Assembly: GCA_946223075.1 (NCBI GenBank)
Contig: CAMILZ010000004.1
Location: forward strand, 1 to 64,000
From: an uncultured Dermabacteraceae bacterium
Lineage (GTDB): Bacteria > Actinomycetota > Actinomycetes > Actinomycetales > Dermabacteraceae
Direction of reading: 5' to 3'
DNA length: 64,000 nucleotides
The translations under genes were made by a program, and so were the position numbers. A model generated the notes under the pieces. That model was not told where the DNA came from. It saw nothing but the letters and a program-made list of their open reading frames with translations, and did no database searches. Shown piece after piece: positions 17,076 to 24,862 of this stretch. Position 1 is the first letter of the stretch, and every line of letters begins with the position of its first letter.

Positions 17076-18547
17076 TTCTGAACCTCCTTGTCGGCCATGC
17101 CAAGCAGTTCGCGGCCTTCGGAATCGGGGGCGGGAAGCGGGATCGGGTATTCACCTGTGAAGCATGCGGAGCACAGCGTGTTTGGTGCCTGGCGGGTCGC
17201 GCGCACCATGCGGTCGAAGCTGATGTAGCCGAGGGAATCAGCGCCGATCGAGCGGCAGATTTCTTCGGTATCGAGGCCGTTGGCGATGAGCTGAGCACGA
17301 TCGGCAAAGTCGATGCCGTAGTAGCAGGGCCACTTCACCGGCGGGGAGCTGATGCGTACGTGCACTTCGCTCGCGCCGGCCTCGCGCAGCATCCGTACAA
17401 CAGTGCGCTGCGTGTTGCCGCGCACGATCGAATCGTCGATCACGACGAGGCGCTTGCCCTCGATCACTTCGCGCAGCGGGTTGAGCTTGAGGCGAATGCC
17501 GAGCTGGCGCAGCGTTTGCGTGGGCTGGATGAAGGTGCGGCCCACGTAGGCGTTTTTGACCATGCCCTGGCCGTAGGGGATGCCGGATTCTTGCGCGTAA
17601 CCGATTGCGGCGGGCGTGCCCGATTCGGGCGTGGGAATCACGAGGTCTGCCTCGACGGGGTGCTCGCGTGCGAGTTCTCGACCCATCTCGATGCGGGATT
17701 CATTCACGCTTCGCCCGTTGAGGTTTGTGTCGGGGCGAGCGAGGTACACGTACTCGAAAACGCAGCTCTTGCGCGCGGGCTCGAGCACTTGCTCGCAGCG
17801 CAGGCCGTCCTCGCCGATCGCGATGAGCTCACCCGGCGCGACCTCGCGCACGAAACTTGCGCCACAAATGTCGAGCGCGGCGGTTTCGGAGGCAACGACC
17901 CAACCGTTCGAGAGTCGACCGAGCACGAGCGGGCGGATGCCCTGCGGGTCGCGCGCGGCGTAAAGGGTCTTTTCGTTCATGAGCACGAAGCAGTAGGCTC
18001 CGCGGATGCGCCCCATGAGGTCTTTGATATTGTCCTCGAGGCCACCCTCATGATTGAGCAGGGCCGTCACGATTGCCGTGTCGGTCGTGTTGCCTTGCTT
18101 GAGTTCGCCGATTTTCGAGTCGCCGTGGCGCTCGTGGAGAAGTTCAAGCAGTTCGAGGGTGTTCACGAGGTTGCCGTTGTGGGCGAGGGCGATCGTGCCG
18201 TCGGGGCGCGGGCCGAGCGTTGGCTGCGCGTTGACCCAGTGGCTCGCGCCGGTCGTCGAGTAGCGCGTGTGGCCCACGGCCATGTGGCCCTGGAGCGTCT
18301 TGAGGTTGCCTTCGTCGAACACCTGGGAGACGAGCCCCATGTCCTTGTACACGAGGATCTGCTCGCCGTTCGAGGTCGCGATGCCCGCGGATTCTTGCCC
18401 GCGGTGCTGAAGCGCGTACAGCCCGAAATAGGTCAGGGTGGCAACGTCTTCCCCAGGCGCGAACACGCCAAAAACGCCGCATTCATCCTGCGGGCGGCGG
18501 TCGTCGGGAAGGAGGTCGTGGGTGAGTCGTCCGTCTGCGGGTAGCAC
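17072..18547 (-). CDS. purF: amidophosphoribosyltransferase
   Basis: PurF makes 5-phosphoribosylamine from PRPP and glutamine, the first committed step of purine synthesis. The N-terminal glutaminase domain has the catalytic Cys in DECGVFGVF (residue 22), preceded by a propeptide that is probably removed. The PRPP-binding loop VVIDDSIVRGNT lies in the C-terminal half. LCSACFTGEYP near the C-terminus resembles the Bacillus-type iron-sulfur cluster ligands, suggesting an oxygen-sensitive enzyme. The start is GTG at 18547. It leads a purF-purM operon. Confidence 0.96.
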   Translation of the reverse strand: MLPADGRLTHDLLPDDRRPQDECGVFGVFAPGEDVATLTYFGLYALQHRGQESAGIATSNGEQILVYKDMGLVSQVFDEGNLKTLQGHMAVGHTRYSTTGASHWVNAQPTLGPRPDGTIALAHNGNLVNTLELLELLHERHGDSKIGELKQGNTTDTAIVTALLNHEGGLEDNIKDLMGRIRGAYCFVLMNEKTLYAARDPQGIRPLVLGRLSNGWVVASETAALDICGASFVREVAPGELIAIGEDGLRCEQVLEPARKSCVFEYVYLARPDTNLNGRSVNESRIEMGRELAREHPVEADLVIPTPESGTPAAIGYAQESGIPYGQGMVKNAYVGRTFIQPTQTLRQLGIRLKLNPLREVIEGKRLVVIDDSIVRGNTQRTVVRMLREAGASEVHVRISSPPVKWPCYYGIDFADRAQLIANGLDTEEICRSIGADSLGYISFDRMVRATRQAPNTLCSACFTGEYPIPLPAPDSEGRELLGMADKEVQK

Positions 18548-18606
18548 TGATCCAGTCTAATACGGCGCTCGAGCCCCGTGCTCCACGAGTTCCGCGTGCC
18601 CCACGT

Positions 18607-18670
18607 GGATTGCATAAACATTGTGGGGGTTTGGGCCGCTTATGAAACCCCCACAAACCCTATGCAATCC
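18607..18670. repeat. dispersed hairpin repeat, GGATTGCATA family
   Basis: Arms GGATTGCATA...TTGTGGGGGTTT (18607-18632) and AAACCCCCACAA...TATGCAATCC (18645-18670) pair with a few internal mismatches around a 12-base loop. It lies just upstream of purF and downstream of the membrane-protein gene at 18712. A single arm of the same family is at 24569. A TCCGACGGTTGC motif follows at 18682. Confidence 0.8.
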
Positions 18671-18681
18671 AGATTTGGGGT

Positions 18682-18697
18682 TCCGACGGTTGCGCGG
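18682..18697 (+). repeat. putative uptake-type motif copy (TCCGACGGTTGCGCGG)
   Basis: A full copy of the dispersed motif next to a hairpin repeat, between two genes. Confidence 0.55.
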
Positions 18698-18711
18698 CCC
18701 TCACCGCTCCC

Positions 18712-19119
18712 CTATTTCGCACGTGTTCGCTCGAGCACCCAATCCACGATCACGGCGACGAGCGCGAGGGCAACGCCCACGAACAGCACGCCGTAGAGGG
18801 CCGCGATCACGAGCGGTGCAATCTCGAAAACGCCCCGGAACATACCCCACACGAGGCCCGAGACGGCGCCGATCACGAGCGCGAGAACCACCCACCCGCC
18901 GAGGTTCATGCGGCGCTCGCGGCGCACGAAGAGCGCGGTGGGCTGCGACTCTTCCGAAGTTTCGGGCGCATTGAGGCCCGGCGCACCGTCGGACTCGCGA
19001 GCCTCACGAGGCTCCGTGCCACCCTCGGCTCCTTCGGCGACGTGAGAGCCTCCCGCTTCAACGGGTGCCTGCGGGGTTTCGGTCTCCTCGAGGCGCTCGG
19101 GCGTGTTCTCGCTCGTCAC
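18712..19119 (-). CDS. two-helix membrane protein with acidic N-terminal tail
   Basis: I do not recognise a family. The first 65 or so of 135 residues are hydrophilic and Glu/Pro/Ala-rich, and include a SDGAPG segment encoded by a TCCGACGG motif copy. Two membrane helices follow (about 75-96 and 100-124), with a short basic end. GTG at 19119 is preceded by GGAG nine bases upstream. It begins 3 bp after the SCP2-like gene and probably belongs to the purA transcription unit. Confidence 0.65.
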   Translation of the reverse strand: MTSENTPERLEETETPQAPVEAGGSHVAEGAEGGTEPREARESDGAPGLNAPETSEESQPTALFVRRERRMNLGGWVVLALVIGAVSGLVWGMFRGVFEIAPLVIAALYGVLFVGVALALVAVIVDWVLERTRAK

Positions 19120-19122
19120 GTG

Positions 19123-19545
19123 TCAGTTCTCCTCGGTGATAGTGGTGGCGGAATCCATGTCCGTGGCCATGCGTCGGGCGATCGGCACGGGCAGAATCTC
19201 GGAGAGATCGCTGCGCTCACCGGAAGCGCTTACGCCGCCGCCTCTCGCGCGCCCCTCAGCCCAGGTCAGCTCGCCGGTCGCGAGGCGCATCCAGGTCGCG
19301 GCATTCATCTCAACGACCGCGGGCGGCGTGCCACGCGTGTGGCTCGTACCCTCGAGGATCTGCACCGCGCCGAACGGCGGGACGCGCAGCTCAACGGCAC
19401 CGCCGGGATATTCCTCAGCGAGCACCTGGAGGGTGAACCGCACCGCGAGCGCGAGGGTCGAGCGCGGCGTCGCGTCCCCACTTTCGCACCACGAACGGAT
19501 CGCGGCCGTGCCGTCAGAAATCGGGATCGCTTTACGCGCCGGCAC
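19123..19545 (-). CDS. SCP2-like sterol carrier family protein
   Basis: The 140-residue protein has the core of an actinobacterial SCP2-type family often found beside purA or purine genes: LAVRFTLQVLAEEYPGGAVELRVPPFGAVQ, then HTRGTPPAVVEMNAATWMRLATGELTW. SCP2 folds bind hydrophobic ligands; the real ligand is unknown. The GTG at 19545 is chosen because GGGAGGGG lies seven bases upstream, and it overlaps the end of purA by 14 bp. The bases between that site and the start are exactly a copy of the TCCGACGG motif. An upstream start at 19611 is possible but adds an unconserved Arg-rich segment. Confidence 0.75.
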   Translation of the reverse strand: MPARKAIPISDGTAAIRSWCESGDATPRSTLALAVRFTLQVLAEEYPGGAVELRVPPFGAVQILEGTSHTRGTPPAVVEMNAATWMRLATGELTWAEGRARGGGVSASGERSDLSEILPVPIARRMATDMDSATTITEEN

Positions 19546-20863
19546 CGTCGGACCCCTCCCCCGCGAGGCGTGCCTCGCCGGGAATGAGCGAGTGCACAGC
19601 GATCGTGTCATCGCGGTCGGGGCCCACGCCGATCGCGGAAATGCGGCACCCGGCGAGTTCTTCGAGGCGGCGCACGTAGTTTTGTGCCTCGATTGGGAGA
19701 TCCTCGAACGTGCGTGCCTTCGAGATGTCTTCGCTCCAGCCGGGCATCGTTTCGTACACGGGTTTCGCGTGGTGGAACTCCGTTTGTGTCATGGGCATGT
19801 CGCGGTGGAGCTCGCCGTCAATCTCGTAGGCGGTGCAGATCGGCACCTCGTCGAGGCCGGTGAGAATATCGAGCTTTGTGAGTACGAGGTCGGTGAAGCC
19901 GTTGATGCGCACGGCGTGGCGGATCATGAGCGCGTCGTACCAGCCGCAGCGGCGCGGGCGACCCGTGTTGACGCCCACCTCGTGGCCGGTCTGCTGGAGG
20001 TACTCGCCCCACTTGTCGAACAGCTCGGTGGGGAACGGTCCCGCGCCCACGCGAGTCGTGTAGGCCTTGACGATGCCGATCGCGCGGTCGATACGGGTGG
20101 GGCCGATGCCGGAGCCCGTGCACGCGCCGCCGGCGGTGGGGTTCGAGCTCGTCACGAACGGGTAGGTGCCGTGGTCAACGTCGAGGTAGGTGGCCTGCCC
20201 ACCTTCCATGAGCACGAGCTCGCCGCGATCGAGCGCGGAATTGAGCATCTCAGTTGTGTCCACGACCATGGGGCGGATCCGCTCGGCGTACTTGAGCAGC
20301 CCTTCGACGATCTCTTCGACTTCCACGGCCCGACGGTTGTAGAGCTTAACGAGTACCCCGTTCTTCTGGCGAAGCGAGCCCTCAACCTTTTGACGAAGGA
20401 TCGATTCGTCGAACAGGTCCTGCACGCGGATCCCGAGGCGGCCAACCTTGTCCATGTACGCGGGGCCGATGCCGCGGCCGGTCGTGCCGATTGCGCGCTT
20501 GCCAAGGAAGCGCTCGGTCACGCGGTCCATCGTCTGGTGGAAGGGGGCGACGATGTGGGCGTTCGCGGAAATGCGCAGATGCGAAGTGTCAACTCCGCGC
20601 GATTCGAGGGCGTCGATCTCCTCGAAGAGAGCATCGAGGTTCACTACCACGCCGTTGCCGATCACGGGCGTCGCATTCGGGGACAGGATTCCGGCGGGCA
20701 GGAGCTTGAGCTCGAACTTTTCGCCGTGGACGACGACCGTGTGGCCCGCGTTGTTGCCGCCGTTGGGCTTGACGACATAGTCAACGCGGTCGCCGAGAAG
20801 GTCGGTTGCCTTTCCCTTTCCCTCATCGCCCCACTGGGCTCCAACGATCACGATAGCGGGCAT
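19532..20863 (-). CDS. purA: adenylosuccinate synthetase
   Basis: PurA joins IMP and aspartate using GTP to give adenylosuccinate, the first step from IMP to AMP. The N-terminus PAIVIVGAQWGDEGKGKATD carries the GTP-binding P-loop and the catalytic Asp. NGGNNAGHTVV supplies the catalytic His. The IMP-binding GTTGRGIGPAY and RRCGWYD follow. The 443 residues are full length, with an added C-terminal tail ending GEGSDGAGA, encoded in part by the dispersed TCCGACGG motif. The start codon is ATG. Confidence 0.97.
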   Translation of the reverse strand: MPAIVIVGAQWGDEGKGKATDLLGDRVDYVVKPNGGNNAGHTVVVHGEKFELKLLPAGILSPNATPVIGNGVVVNLDALFEEIDALESRGVDTSHLRISANAHIVAPFHQTMDRVTERFLGKRAIGTTGRGIGPAYMDKVGRLGIRVQDLFDESILRQKVEGSLRQKNGVLVKLYNRRAVEVEEIVEGLLKYAERIRPMVVDTTEMLNSALDRGELVLMEGGQATYLDVDHGTYPFVTSSNPTAGGACTGSGIGPTRIDRAIGIVKAYTTRVGAGPFPTELFDKWGEYLQQTGHEVGVNTGRPRRCGWYDALMIRHAVRINGFTDLVLTKLDILTGLDEVPICTAYEIDGELHRDMPMTQTEFHHAKPVYETMPGWSEDISKARTFEDLPIEAQNYVRRLEELAGCRISAIGVGPDRDDTIAVHSLIPGEARLAGEGSDGAGA

Positions 20864-20942
20864 GACATCTCCTTTGGCGCGTCATCGTGGCGCGCGGTAG
20901 CGAAACAGCAAAGGCCCATTTTACGCGGGGCGGGCGCCGAGG

Positions 20943-21392
20943 TTAAGGGGCGAGCGTTGTGGCGTCGCTCAGACTCGGGTCAGATTCGGCGATGAAGTCG
21001 CGAAGGCGCTCAACCTCGCTCGTTTCGCCGATCGCTTCGGCGGCGCGCACGAGGTGGAGGAGGCACAGGAGGAAGCCGCGGTTCGGCTCGTGACTTGCGG
21101 GGACCGCGCCTTGGCCTCGCCATCCGGCGCGGCGCAGCGCGTCGAGGCCGCGATGGTAGCCCACGCGTGCGAAGGCATAGGCCTCGATCACGTCACCATC
21201 GGTGCTGGCCTCTTCCGCGAGGAGCGCCCACGCGAGAGGCGAGGTCGGGTTGTCGGCGGCCACCTTTTTCGGGTCGTCGCCATCGCGCTCGCGCACGGGA
21301 CGGTCGAGTTCATCGGGAAGGTGCGTCGGCTTAGGGCCAAGGAGGTTGCCGCCAAGCTCCGGGCGGGGGCGGGAAGTCGTGTTATCGCTCAT
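20943..21392 (-). CDS. DUF3151 family protein
   Basis: This 149-residue protein matches the actinobacterial DUF3151 family in its N-terminal NLLGPKPTHLP and the central DNPTSPLAWALLAEEA followed by AYAFARVGYHRGLDALRRAGWRG and EPNRGFLLCLLHLVRAAEAIGE. The pattern looks like short TPR-type helices. Function is unknown. It lies upstream of purA, 79 bp away on the same strand, and may be co-transcribed with it. Confidence 0.9.
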   Translation of the reverse strand: MSDNTTSRPRPELGGNLLGPKPTHLPDELDRPVRERDGDDPKKVAADNPTSPLAWALLAEEASTDGDVIEAYAFARVGYHRGLDALRRAGWRGQGAVPASHEPNRGFLLCLLHLVRAAEAIGETSEVERLRDFIAESDPSLSDATTLAP

Positions 21393-21479
21393 GTCTCCAC
21401 CCTACAAAGTGCGCGCGTCGCACACCTGCACACGGGTCTCCTCAGGCGGGCCCGGCCGCGACCTGCAACAATGGGAGGC

Positions 21480-23300
21480 ATGACTGAGACCCTTGACGGC
21501 TCCGAGCTTCTCACGGGGCCCCAGGCCGGAGGTGTGCTCGAGGCAGCGGTCACGAACGCTGGTGGCGAGCTTGTCGAATGGACGCTCGACCATGTCGACC
21601 ACAGGCCCTCGCGCTCCACGAAAGCCATGTTCCGCACGAAAGTGCGCTGGGTAGAGCTCGACGGCCCTGAGGCCGAGCCGCGCGATGAGCTCTTCGGCGT
21701 GAGCGCTCACATTGGCGAGCAGGAAAAGAACGTGCTCGCACCCGAGCAGTCTCTCGTGATGACCGACGGCGACATGAATGTGCGCGTGTGGCGCTACCCG
21801 CACGACCCGTGGCTGCCCATGCTTCCGCAGGTGTGCTACCCGGATGTTCTCCACGAGACGCTCGCGCGGCTCGGCGTGCCCACGGGCTACGCGGAGGGCA
21901 CCCCCGTTCCCGTCGAGGTTGTGAGCTATCGTCCCGGTCGCCGCGCCGTGCTCAAGGCGAGCCTCGCGGACCGCAACGTGTTCCTCAAGGTATTCCAGCC
22001 GCACACGACCTCGAACGTCGTCAACCTCCACCGGACCCTGCTCGAGGCGGGCGTGCCCGTTCCCGCCGTTCTCGGCGCGACCGACGGCCTCGTTGTGCTC
22101 GCCGAGCTTCCCGGAACGGTGCTCGCGAAAGCCGTCATCGACGAGGGCGAGCGCGCGTGCCACGCCGCCGATCTCGTCGCCATGCTCGATCGCCTCCCCG
22201 CGTCCCTCATGAATCAGCCCGTGCGGCCACCGTGGACGGACTCCGCCGAGTTCTACGCGGGCGTGGTCGCTTCGAGCCTCCCCTCGCTCAAGGACCGCCT
22301 CGACGTGCTCGTGTACCGCATCGAGCTTGGCCTCGCCGACGTCGAACGCAGGATTGGCCTCGAGCCCACCGAAGTGGTCCACGGCGACTTTTACGAGGCG
22401 CAGGTGTTCGTTGACCACTCTCGCGTCGTGGGCGTTCTCGACATCGACGGTGTGGGGCCCGGCCGCCGCGCCGACGACCTCGCGTGCCTGTGCGCCCACC
22501 TCTCCGTTCTCGGCGATTACGCGAACCAGGGCCGGCTCCCCCTCGACATTCACGAGCGCGTCGCCGAGGCGATCCGCACGTGGTACCCCGTTTTTGCTGG
22601 CCGTGTCGACCCGCAGGAGCTCGCGCTGCGCGCCGCGGGCGTGGTGCTCTCCCTCGCCACCGGCCCGCACCGCCAGCAGGAAAGCGACTGGGAACGCGCC
22701 ACGGAAGCGATGGTCCGCGTGGCCGAAACCTGGGTGCAGGTCGCCGAGTACGGCCCGCACTACGTGGGCCCCATGCCGGGCGGCCTCATTTCCGACGCTA
22801 GCTCGGCCTCCGCCGCTCCCTCGGTTCACGAAGGCGAGCGTGCCACCGAGAACACGGGCGCAGCCGGCACCGAAACCGGTCTCGAACCTGAAAAGATCGC
22901 CGCCGAGTCCTCCCCTATCGTCGTGCCCTCGATTCCGAGCGCCGACACGTCCTTCGCGCACGGCGCTGCCCACTTCGAGCAGGATCCAACGATCCCGCTG
23001 CCGCCCATTCCCGAGCTTTCCGATCAGCAGATGGAGATCGCGCTCGGCGGCGCGAACGAGCACACCCACGAGCACTTCGGTCGTGCGGGGATTTCGATGT
23101 CGCCTCCCACACCCGTGTACGCGCCAGGAATGAGGAGGCGGCCCCATGTGCGCCCCGCGCGCCACACGATGTTGGAGTCGATTTTGGCGGCGCAACCGTC
23201 GGACCCGCGAAGGCGGAACACCCACCGCGCGGATGACCGAGAGCCCGCACCCCAGAACCCCACGCCTGCACCCGATGAGCCACAGGAAGGAGAGCGCTGA
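21480..23300 (+). CDS. APH-family phosphotransferase-like protein with disordered tail
   Basis: The 606-residue protein has an aminoglycoside/choline-kinase-like fold in the first 430 or so residues. RRAVLKASLADRNVFLKVF supplies a likely ATP-contact Lys, VVHGDFYEAQVFV the catalytic loop (HGD), and GVLDIDGVGPG the metal-binding Asp. About 190 C-terminal residues are low in complexity and Pro/Glu/Ala-rich, unlike resistance enzymes, so a metabolic small-molecule kinase is likelier than drug resistance. The ATG at 21480 is preceded too closely by GGGAGG (one to two bases), so the ATG at 21471 or a leaderless start is possible. Its TGA overlaps the dtd ATG. Confidence 0.7.
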   Translation: MTETLDGSELLTGPQAGGVLEAAVTNAGGELVEWTLDHVDHRPSRSTKAMFRTKVRWVELDGPEAEPRDELFGVSAHIGEQEKNVLAPEQSLVMTDGDMNVRVWRYPHDPWLPMLPQVCYPDVLHETLARLGVPTGYAEGTPVPVEVVSYRPGRRAVLKASLADRNVFLKVFQPHTTSNVVNLHRTLLEAGVPVPAVLGATDGLVVLAELPGTVLAKAVIDEGERACHAADLVAMLDRLPASLMNQPVRPPWTDSAEFYAGVVASSLPSLKDRLDVLVYRIELGLADVERRIGLEPTEVVHGDFYEAQVFVDHSRVVGVLDIDGVGPGRRADDLACLCAHLSVLGDYANQGRLPLDIHERVAEAIRTWYPVFAGRVDPQELALRAAGVVLSLATGPHRQQESDWERATEAMVRVAETWVQVAEYGPHYVGPMPGGLISDASSASAAPSVHEGERATENTGAAGTETGLEPEKIAAESSPIVVPSIPSADTSFAHGAAHFEQDPTIPLPPIPELSDQQMEIALGGANEHTHEHFGRAGISMSPPTPVYAPGMRRRPHVRPARHTMLESILAAQPSDPRRRNTHRADDREPAPQNPTPAPDEPQEGER

Positions 23301-23803
23301 TGCGCGCGATCGTGCAAAGGGTGGTCGGAGCAAAGGTAGAGATCCTTGACGACTCCTCCCCTTCCTCCCCCTCTCTCCCCCGGATTGACGTAGCAAAACG
23401 TACGAAATCCGCGGAAGCGGATCGCCGCACCACCGGCGAATTCGAGGGCGAAGGGCTAGTCGTGCTGCTTGGTATCACGCACGAGGACGGTGACTCGGCC
23501 GTCGAGACGATGGCCCGCAAAATCTGCGAGCTACGCATCCTCGACGGCGAAGAATCCGCGCTCGACAAGAACGCGCCCGTCATGATCATTTCCCAATTCA
23601 CGCTCTACGGCGACGTACGCAAGGGGCGCCGCCCCAGCTGGAACAAGGCCGCCCCCGGTCCCGTCGCCGAGCCGCTCGTGCAGCAAGTGATCGACAAGGT
23701 CCGCGAGCGCGGCCTCACCGTGCACGAGGGAGAATTTGGAGCACACATGCAGCTCAGTTTCACGAACGATGGTCCCATGACGATACTCATCGAGACCGAG
23801 TAG
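23300..23803 (+). CDS. dtd: D-aminoacyl-tRNA deacylase with an inserted loop
   Basis: DTD hydrolyses D-amino acids from mischarged tRNA. Family signatures are MRAIVQRV at the start, VMIISQFTLYGDVRKGRRPSW (SQFTLYGD catalytic motif) and GEFGAHMQLSFTNDGPMTILIET (Gly-cisPro-type NDGP). Against the usual length of about 145, the 167 residues carry some 25 extra between residues 13 and 46 (encoding SSPSSPSLPRIDVAKR). The extra DNA includes a single arm of the GGATTGACGTAGC hairpin family at 23382-23401, with its pyrimidine-rich flank. The frame is kept. The ATG overlaps the preceding TGA, and gpmA follows by 9 bp. Confidence 0.93.
   Translation: MRAIVQRVVGAKVEILDDSSPSSPSLPRIDVAKRTKSAEADRRTTGEFEGEGLVVLLGITHEDGDSAVETMARKICELRILDGEESALDKNAPVMIISQFTLYGDVRKGRRPSWNKAAPGPVAEPLVQQVIDKVRERGLTVHEGEFGAHMQLSFTNDGPMTILIETE
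23382..23401 (+). repeat. hairpin-family arm inside dtd (GGATTGACGTAGCAAAACGT)
   Basis: Twenty bases that are the exact reverse complement of 24797-24816, 1.4 kb away beyond gpmA. A pyrimidine-rich stretch precedes it, matching the purine-rich stretch that follows the distal copy. It is translated as part of the extra loop of dtd. Confidence 0.85.
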
Positions 23804-23812
23804 GGTGGAGAC

Positions 23813-24553
23813 ATGACATACACACTGGTACTGCTCCGCCACGGCGAGAGCGAATGGAATCAGAAGAACCTCTTCACCGGTTGGGTCGACGTGCCCCTTT
23901 CTGACAAGGGCCGCGGCGAAGCCACCCACGGCGGTGAACTCATCAAGGAATCGGGCATCCTCCCGGACGTCGTGCACACGTCGCTCCTGCGCCGCGCGAT
24001 CATGACCGCGAACCTCGCACTCGATGCCGCCGATCGCCACTGGATCCCCGTGAAGCGCGACTGGCGCCTCAACGAGCGCCACTACGGCGCGCTTCAGGGC
24101 CTCGATAAGGCTGAGACTCGCGACAAGTACGGCGACGAGCAGTTCATGCTGTGGCGCCGCTCGTTCGACGTTCCGCCGCCCGCCATCGAGGCCGGTAGCG
24201 AGTTCAGCCAGGACAGCGATCCCCGCTACGAAGGCACCGAGGTTCCGAAGGCCGAATGCCTTAAAGACGTCATCGCGCGTTTCCTCCCCTACTGGGAAGA
24301 GGGCATCAAGCCCGACCTCGCCGCTGGCAAGACCGTTCTCGTGGCCGCGCACGGCAACTCGCTTCGCGCGCTCGTGAAGTACCTCGACGACATCTCGGAC
24401 GAAGACATCGTTGGCCTCAACATCCCGACCGGCCAGCCGCTCGTGTACGAGCTCGACGAGAACTTCAAGCCCGTCACCAAGGGCGGCCGCTACCTCGATG
24501 AGGAAGCAGCACGCAAGGCCGCCGAGGCCGTCGCCAACCAGGGAAAGAAGTAA
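23813..24553 (+). CDS. gpmA: 2,3-bisphosphoglycerate-dependent phosphoglycerate mutase
   Basis: GpmA interconverts 3- and 2-phosphoglycerate in glycolysis. The 246 residues begin with the phosphohistidine motif LRHGESEWNQKNLFTGW (His at about residue 10). Further family segments are LRRAIMTANLAL, WRLNERHYGALQGLDKAET and VLVAAHGNSLRALVKYLD, the last bearing the second catalytic His. It is full length and starts at an ATG 9 bp after dtd, so translation follows that of dtd. Transcription ends at 24650-24684. Confidence 0.96.
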   Translation: MTYTLVLLRHGESEWNQKNLFTGWVDVPLSDKGRGEATHGGELIKESGILPDVVHTSLLRRAIMTANLALDAADRHWIPVKRDWRLNERHYGALQGLDKAETRDKYGDEQFMLWRRSFDVPPPAIEAGSEFSQDSDPRYEGTEVPKAECLKDVIARFLPYWEEGIKPDLAAGKTVLVAAHGNSLRALVKYLDDISDEDIVGLNIPTGQPLVYELDENFKPVTKGGRYLDEEAARKAAEAVANQGKK

Positions 24554-24568
24554 TCACCCCTCCTCCCT

Positions 24569-24594
24569 GGATTGCATAGAGGTTGTGGGGGTTT
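24569..24594 (+). repeat. single arm of the GGATTGCATA hairpin family
   Basis: Nearly identical to the reverse complement of the right arm at 18645-18670. No complementary partner arm is seen nearby. Confidence 0.7.
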
Positions 24595-24649
24595 GGGTTT
24601 AGGCCCGCCCCGTCACCGTTCGGGTTCCGACGGTTGCCCCACAACCACC

Positions 24650-24684
24650 GCCCCGGAGACCCACACGGATCTCCGGGGCTTTTC
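24650..24684 (+). terminator. Rho-independent terminator of the dtd-gpmA unit
   Basis: GCCCCGGAG and CTCCGGGGC form a perfect nine-pair stem with a 12-base loop and are followed by TTTTCCT. Confidence 0.9.
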
Positions 24685-24720
24685 CTGTCGCTCCCCTCTT
24701 CCCCTGCCCCGCTCTTCCAC

Positions 24721-24760
24721 CTCCCACTCGAGAATTGAGGCTCCCACTCGAGAATTGAGG
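24721..24760 (+). repeat. tandem 20-bp direct repeat (two copies)
   Basis: The unit CTCCCACTCGAGAATTGAGG occurs twice head to tail with no mismatch. Each copy contains a XhoI-type CTCGAG. It replaces the expected left arm of the half-hairpin that follows. Confidence 0.9.
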
Positions 24761-24796
24761 TGGCTGGATGGCGGTAACTCCCGTCTGGGGTTACCC

Positions 24797-24816
24797 ACGT
24801 TTTGCTACGTCAATCC
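24797..24816 (-). repeat. distal arm of the GGATTGACGTAGC hairpin family
   Basis: Exact reverse complement of the arm inside dtd. Just before it, a GGTAAC/GTTACC inner stem around TCCCGTCTGGG matches the inner GTAACT...AGTTAC core of the complete element at 15832, so this is the right half of one element. Confidence 0.75.
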
Positions 24817-24862
24817 AGGGGAGAGAGGGGAAGAGGAAGAGCGCGAGAATAGCAAGTAGAGC

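Larger units (their letters stand above)
24554..24862. other. 309-bp repeat-rich gap between gpmA and the HerA-like gene
   Basis: No gene is seen. In order it holds a single arm of the GGATTGCATA hairpin family (24569-24594), a TCCGACGGTTGCCCC motif copy (24626), the gpmA terminator, two exact tandem 20-base repeats (24721-24760), and a half-hairpin of the GGATTGACGTAGC family (24774-24816) followed by purine-rich DNA. Four different repeat types in one gap make it a likely site of repeated rearrangement. Confidence 0.8.

Noticed and set aside
21480..23300. Aminoglycoside resistance by the APH-like protein.
   Set aside because: It has only the generic kinase fold, a long unrelated tail and a core-genome position; similar proteins are common metabolic kinases.
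21402..23396. A 664-codon minus-strand frame opposite the APH-like gene.
   Set aside because: It runs through dtd and the kinase on the other strand and has a composition typical of shadows.
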